This document shows, piece after piece, positions 6,632-10,000 of a stretch of 10,000 nt of DNA. The number at the start of each line of letters is the position of its first letter. Within the stretch, counting starts at the first letter, position 1. The notes beneath the pieces are model-generated. The model was not told the origin of the DNA. It made no database searches and saw only the letters and a list, made by a program, of their open reading frames with translations. The translations under genes and the position numbers were made by a program. The stretch comes from Desulfomonile sp. (GTDB lineage Bacteria > Desulfobacterota > Desulfomonilia > Desulfomonilales > Desulfomonilaceae). The stretch lies in NCBI GenBank assembly GCA_020216785.1, contig JAIWNO010000130.1:1-10000 (forward strand). Direction: 5' to 3'.

Positions 6632-7516
6632 GTGACGCAACCAAGTGGACTTTGGCTCGTCGTCGGTGCAGGCGGGATGCTGGGGAGGGACCTCACAGAG
6701 GCGCTCCGAAACGAAGGAATCACGTTTGAGACTGTGGTTTCAGGGCAAATGAATATCACCGAGCCCGCGGAGGTGGCACAGACACTCCGCCGCTTTCGGC
6801 CGTCAGTTGTTATCAACACCGCCGCCCTGACGGATGTAGACGGCTGCGAGAGCATGGGGGAACGCGCATTCGCGGTGAATGCACATGGTCCGGAAAACCT
6901 CGCCCGTGCGTGCCGCGAGACCGCGGCTTTCCTTGTGCACGTGAGCACGGATTACGTTTTCGATGGCTCGAAGAAAATACCCTACACGGAAGAGGACCCT
7001 CCGAGCCCACTGGGAGTTTATGGGCGGTCCAAGGAGGAGGGAGAGCGTCTTGTGCGGAAAGCCCTTCCCGACGCGCACTGTATCGTGCGAACTCAATGGC
7101 TTTTCGGCCCACATGGCAAGAATTTCGTGGAGGCCATCCTGGGACGGACCGAACGGACGAACCGGTTGAGGGTCGTCAACGATCAGTATGGCGCCCCCAC
7201 GTATACTTCGGACTTGGCGGTTGCACTGGTCACTTTATCTCATAAGCGTGCGACCGGGACATTTCACGTGACAAACTCAGGGGTTACCTCGTGGCATGGA
7301 TTCGCGTGCCGGATCATAGAGTTGGGGGGAGTGAGGGGCGTCACGGTAGAGGCAATCACCTCAATGGAACTCGCACGGCCCGCGCCGCGGCCCTCCTATT
7401 CTGTGCTGGACAACCGGAAATTTGTCCAGTGCGCCGGGTATTCTCTACGGCACTGGGAGGATGCGCTCCAAGACTACTTGGGACGGCGCGGGGCCGGGCG
7501 AGAAGCCTGGGCGTGA
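6632..7516 (+). CDS. rfbD: dTDP-4-dehydrorhamnose reductase (RfbD/RmlD)
   Basis: The product is 294 aa. GTG 6632 is chosen because GAGGAG (6621-6626) lies 5 nt before it and no in-frame ATG fits the family start. The enzyme makes the last step to dTDP-L-rhamnose, reducing dTDP-4-dehydro-L-rhamnose with NAD(P)H in the cytoplasm. An extended SDR fold is visible: nucleotide-binding GAGGMLG (12-18), INTAALTDVDGCE (61-73), STDYVFDG (105-112) and catalytic Y130-x3-K134 (YGRSK). DQYGAPTY (184-191) and RPSYSVLDNRKF (253-264) are family signatures. Length is typical. The other rhamnose genes (rfbA, rfbB, rfbC) are absent from the window, so this copy stands alone, divergent from the GNAT-EVE gene. A few homologues act in other NDP-sugar pathways. 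Confidence 0.92.
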   Translation: MTQPSGLWLVVGAGGMLGRDLTEALRNEGITFETVVSGQMNITEPAEVAQTLRRFRPSVVINTAALTDVDGCESMGERAFAVNAHGPENLARACRETAAFLVHVSTDYVFDGSKKIPYTEEDPPSPLGVYGRSKEEGERLVRKALPDAHCIVRTQWLFGPHGKNFVEAILGRTERTNRLRVVNDQYGAPTYTSDLAVALVTLSHKRATGTFHVTNSGVTSWHGFACRIIELGGVRGVTVEAITSMELARPAPRPSYSVLDNRKFVQCAGYSLRHWEDALQDYLGRRGAGREAWA

Positions 7517-7728
7517 CCGCATCGGGGTGAGACAAAATCCGTGCCCCAGGGGCAAATGAATGCTTTCGCAATTCGTTTGATTTGGCTTGACAGGGCCGAA
7601 TGACTTGTGAGAGAAAGGAACCTGCAACGTGAGCATTTTCTGACAGGCCGAGATCCGTTCGTCAGGTTCAAATGAGGCGTTTTGAGGAAAAAATGTCTTG
7701 ACTTACCGGAACGGTTCTGCTAATCAGA
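7517..7728 (+). other. Spacer between rfbD and the secreted protein gene
   Basis: I see no gene here. It contains the small palindrome TGCCCC-A-GGGGCA (7542-7554) with no T-run, and two TTGAC(A/T) boxes (TTGACA near 7583, TTGACT near 7698) without a -10 at proper spacing. No clear terminator for rfbD is present. Confidence 0.4.
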
Positions 7729-7757
7729 ATGACAACCAGGCGATATTTGTCTATTAT
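7729..7757 (+). promoter_or_regulatory. Sigma-70 promoter of the secreted protein gene
   Basis: ATGACA (7729-7734), 17 nt, then TATTAT (7752-7757) each differ from consensus at one base. Transcription would start near 7764, giving a leader of about 50 nt with AAAGGAGGA before the start codon. Because no promoter is visible just upstream of guaA, this one may also feed guaA. Confidence 0.6.
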
Positions 7758-7813
7758 TCTAAATGTGGTTCCCGGTTCAGGGCCGTGGGGCCTCAATAAA
7801 GGAGGATTTGGGT

Positions 7814-8257
7814 ATGGTTAAGAACTTGATCGTTGTGTTCAGCGCGTTGGCTCTGATCATGACCGTGGCCACCGTCGAAGCGATGCCTCCCGGCTTTGCA
7901 ACTCACGGCGACGTTATCATGATCCCCATGAAGGTGAAGACCACCTTCAAGAAGGAAACCGGCCCCGGCGGCTTCAGCGCACTGTTTTCTCGTGGCTGCG
8001 AACAGTACACGGGCGGCATTGCTCCCTGGGGGACCTGGAAATCCGTGAAGTGCTCCATGAAGACTCAGGTTATCCCCCCGAAGTGTGTTGCTCCGGCTAT
8101 GATGGGGCCCGTGGGTTGGGGCGCTCCCCCCGCAGTGGCACCTGGGTTCCAGTTTGTCAAGAGCGAAGAGAAATATGCTATCGTGTCCCCTGGATGCAAC
8201 CCGACCGTGGAGGGCGGCCTCCAGTACCAGTATGTCAAGAAGCAGGCCGTCAAGTAA
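7814..8257 (+). CDS. Small secreted protein with four cysteines, unknown function
   Basis: The product is 147 aa from ATG 7814, with a strong AAAGGAGGA 8 nt upstream. An in-frame ATG at 7763 is rejected because it falls at the predicted transcript start and precedes the ribosome site. Residues 1-23 form a clear signal peptide (basic VKN, hydrophobic core, cleavage after VEA). The mature 124-residue protein has four Cys (62, 80, 91, 128), an even number suited to two disulfides in the periplasm, and Gly/Pro/Trp-rich segments (GGIAPWGTW, GPVGWGAPP). The signal peptide has no lipobox Cys. It ends with basic residues (VKKQAVK). A good promoter, ribosome site and terminator suggest high expression. 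I do not recognise the family. Confidence 0.82.
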   Translation: MVKNLIVVFSALALIMTVATVEAMPPGFATHGDVIMIPMKVKTTFKKETGPGGFSALFSRGCEQYTGGIAPWGTWKSVKCSMKTQVIPPKCVAPAMMGPVGWGAPPAVAPGFQFVKSEEKYAIVSPGCNPTVEGGLQYQYVKKQAVK

Positions 8258-8294
8258 GTCGGACTCGCTTACCTAATAGTGTTTGATCGAAAAG

Positions 8295-8324
8295 ACCGGG
8301 GCTTTGCCTCGGTTTTTTCTTTTC
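8295..8324 (+). terminator. Strong intrinsic terminator just upstream of guaA
   Basis: ACCGGGGC (8295-8302) and GCCTCGGT (8306-8313) pair fully, with one G-U, around a TTT loop. TTTTTT-C-TTTT follows. It ends the secreted-protein message. It finishes only about 15 nt before the guaA start, so any guaA transcript from upstream must pass it. Confidence 0.85.
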
Positions 8325-8339
8325 TGCAGAGGACATGCA

Positions 8340-9884
8340 GTGATCGCCCCGCCGTACGTGCTCATCGTAGACTTCGGCTCCCAGTATACCCAGCTCATAG
8401 CTCGCCGTGTCAGAGAAGCTCGGGTGTACTGCGAAATACACCCTTGCCATACCGCGCTCGAAACAGCGCTTGGCCGGAAACCAGCCGCAATTATCCTTTC
8501 GGGCGGGCCTGCAAGCATTTACGACGAGGGCTCGCCTCAACTGGACCGGAGGCTCCTCGATCTTGGAACGCCGGTGCTCGGGATCTGCTACGGTCTGCAG
8601 GCGATTGCCCACGCGCTCGGCGGCAAGGTCGAGCCGGCAAGGGAGCGTGAGTACGGCCGTGCCTATTTGAATGCCGTGCGGCCCGGCTCAACCTTGCTCA
8701 GAGGGATATCCGAAGGTGCACAAGTCTGGATGAGCCACGGCGACATGGTGATCGAGGTGCCCGCCGGCTTTACTGTGGTCGCATCAACTGCCGACACGCC
8801 GGTCGCAGCGTTTGAAGACACTCAGCGGCGAATTGCAGGCGTCCAGTTTCACCCTGAGGTGGTCCATACTCCCCAAGGAGCTACGGTTCTGCGCAATTTT
8901 CTTTTCGATATTGCCGGTCTGGGGCCGACGTGGACCATGGCCTCTTTTATTGAGAGCACCGTAGACCGAGTCCGAGAGCTTGTGGGGGAGGCACGTGTGG
9001 TTGCAGCGCTTTCAGGCGGGGTCGACTCGTCGGTCATGGTTGCGCTGTTGGCTCGGGCGATCGGCCCTCGGTTGCACCCGATATTTGTCAATAACGGTCT
9101 TCTGAGGAAGGACGAGGCCCGGGAAGTTCGGACCACCTTCGACCATATGGGAATCAGTCTCCACTATGTTGACGCGTCGGAGCGCTTTCTTTCCAAACTG
9201 GCCGGCGTAACCGATCCCGAAATCAAGAGACGAATCATCGGTGAGGAATTCATCCGAGTGTTCGAGGAGGAAGCCGAGGCGGTACCGGGGGTGGGGTTCC
9301 TCGCTCAGGGCACGCTCTATCCCGACGTAATCGAAAGTGTGTCGTCGAGGGGGGGACCATCGGCCACGATCAAGACGCACCATAACGTCGGCGGTCTGCC
9401 TGAGCGCATGCGCCTCAGGCTCATTGAGCCGTTGCGTGAGTTGTTCAAGGACGAGGTGCGTGAACTCGGCGCACAGCTGGGGCTTCCCGAATCTTTGATC
9501 TGGCGGCATCCATTCCCGGGTCCGGGCCTGGCAGTGCGCATACTCGGTGAAGTGACCCCGGATCGGGTGCGCCTGCTGCAGGATGCCGACGCCATAGCGA
9601 TGGAGGAGATCCGCAAGGCCGGGCTTTACCGCGACATCTGGCAGGCTTTCGTAGTTCTCCTTCCGGTCAGGTCGGTGGGCGTAATGGGTGACGGCCGCAC
9701 GTACGAGCATGTTGCAGCCTTGCGTGCAGTGGAAGCCACCGACGGCATGACCGCGGACTGGTTCCGGATGCCGCAGGACGTGCTCGCAACCATCTCCAAC
9801 CGCATTATCAACGAGGTGCGAGGGATTAATCGCGTCGTGTACGACATCTCGTCAAAGCCGCCCAGTACGATTGAGTGGGAGTAG
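8340..9884 (+). CDS. guaA: GMP synthase, glutamine-hydrolysing
   Basis: The product is 514 aa from GTG 8340, with AGAGGA (8328-8333) 6 nt before it. The frame extends to 8283 but that part is the terminator hairpin. The enzyme converts XMP to GMP using ATP and glutamine, the last step of guanine nucleotide synthesis, in the cytoplasm. The N-terminal class I glutamine amidotransferase (about 1-190) has the nucleophile C83 in GICYGLQ, and H171 and E173 in GVQFHPEV. The ATP pyrophosphatase domain opens with the P-loop SGGVDSS (225-231). The C-terminal dimerisation and XMP-binding part carries the RHPFPGPGLAVR and NRIINEVRGINRVVYD signatures and ends in the universal PP-x-TIEWE. All catalytic residues are present and length is normal. 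The usual partner guaB is not adjacent in this window. Confidence 0.97.
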   Translation: MIAPPYVLIVDFGSQYTQLIARRVREARVYCEIHPCHTALETALGRKPAAIILSGGPASIYDEGSPQLDRRLLDLGTPVLGICYGLQAIAHALGGKVEPAREREYGRAYLNAVRPGSTLLRGISEGAQVWMSHGDMVIEVPAGFTVVASTADTPVAAFEDTQRRIAGVQFHPEVVHTPQGATVLRNFLFDIAGLGPTWTMASFIESTVDRVRELVGEARVVAALSGGVDSSVMVALLARAIGPRLHPIFVNNGLLRKDEAREVRTTFDHMGISLHYVDASERFLSKLAGVTDPEIKRRIIGEEFIRVFEEEAEAVPGVGFLAQGTLYPDVIESVSSRGGPSATIKTHHNVGGLPERMRLRLIEPLRELFKDEVRELGAQLGLPESLIWRHPFPGPGLAVRILGEVTPDRVRLLQDADAIAMEEIRKAGLYRDIWQAFVVLLPVRSVGVMGDGRTYEHVAALRAVEATDGMTADWFRMPQDVLATISNRIINEVRGINRVVYDISSKPPSTIEWE

Positions 9885-10000
9885 GAGCGATTCGGGCCGA
9901 ATAGGGCGGACCCGCGGGTCCGCCTCTACAATGCTGATGATCGCGTGCAAATGGTTGGGCATGATTGCGAAGGTGTCGGTCCCGATTGAAGGAAACCCGG
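9852..10000 (-). pseudogene. Remnant of a REP-associated Y1 (HUH) transposase, cut by the window edge
   Basis: Reading the minus strand from 9998, the frame gives IMPNHLHAIISIVEADPRVRP (positions 9965-9903; shown as IMPNHLHAII then SIVEADPRVRP). MPNHxH is the metal-binding HUH motif of IS200-like TnpA_REP (RAYT) transposases, and IV-x-ADPRVRP after it is common in that family. The frame then becomes unrelated and stops at 9854-9852 inside guaA. The C-terminal half with the catalytic Tyr and the DNA-binding part is therefore missing. The N-terminal part lies beyond the window. It is most likely a decayed transposase abutting the guaA stop, and no longer active. Confidence 0.65.
9905..9924. repeat. 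Perfect 20-bp REP-like palindrome
   Basis: GGCGGACCCG (9905-9914) is followed directly by its reverse complement CGGGTCCGCC. It lies 21 bp after guaA and inside the RAYT remnant frame, where it encodes ADPRVRP. REP palindromes of this look are mobilised by RAYT transposases. It might also help end the guaA transcript, but no T-run follows. Confidence 0.6.

Noticed and set aside
6603..6635. Ten-codon ORF overlapping the rfbD start, like a leader peptide
   Set aside because: It has no ribosome site of its own and no runs of a regulatory codon.
6376..6948. Upstream extension of the GNAT-EVE frame, including a hydrophobic stretch near 6400-6480
   Set aside because: It overlaps rfbD antisense, has no ribosome site, and most of it lies upstream of the good promoter at 6484-6512. 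The hydrophobic stretch is probably chance.
8154..8181. Weak promoter-like pair TTGTCA-N16-TGCTAT inside the secreted-protein gene, upstream of guaA
   Set aside because: The -10 matches only three of six consensus bases, so I do not call it, although it is a place to look for a guaA start.
9012..9710. Antisense 232-codon frame inside guaA
   Set aside because: guaA is certain here, and the antisense product shows no family features.

Overview
This window looks like ordinary chromosome of a moderately GC-rich, probably Gram-negative bacterium. The gene styles (a secreted VIT/vWA protein, a YrdA-type gamma carbonic anhydrase, rmlD, guaA) would fit a deltaproteobacterium or Desulfobacterota relative. 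That is an inference from gene flavour, and nothing here proves the taxon.

Layout: a 59-codon orphan ORF (36-215, +) precedes a large secreted VIT + von Willebrand A protein (417-2867, +), which ends at a hairpin that can terminate transcription in both directions. Facing it is a very acidic 57-aa protein (3034-3207, -) with a near-consensus promoter. The gap 3285-3620 is not empty. Its + strand can fold into a compact structured RNA that I tentatively assign to the HEARO/omega-RNA family of IscB-type OMEGA elements. It is followed by a few in-frame codons resembling the start of IscB, with no nuclease body. Three minus-strand genes follow: gamma carbonic anhydrase (3621-4148), a class I methyltransferase (4241-5056) and a GNAT acetyltransferase with a C-terminal EVE/ASCH-like domain (5164-6375).

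A 256-bp divergent control region with an inverted repeat separates the GNAT gene from rfbD/rmlD (6632-7516, +). Next come a small secreted cysteine-containing protein of unknown function (7814-8257, +), a strong intrinsic terminator placed just before guaA, and complete guaA (8340-9884, +). The right edge holds a minus-strand remnant of a REP-associated Y1 (HUH) transposase, with a perfect 20-bp palindrome lying inside its reading frame and abutting the guaA stop.

The housekeeping genes (guaA, rfbD, carbonic anhydrase) do not form one pathway. The most interesting content is the traces of mobile RNA/DNA elements (the omega-RNA-like locus and the RAYT remnant), the GNAT-EVE fusion, and the two orphan small proteins with strong expression signals.
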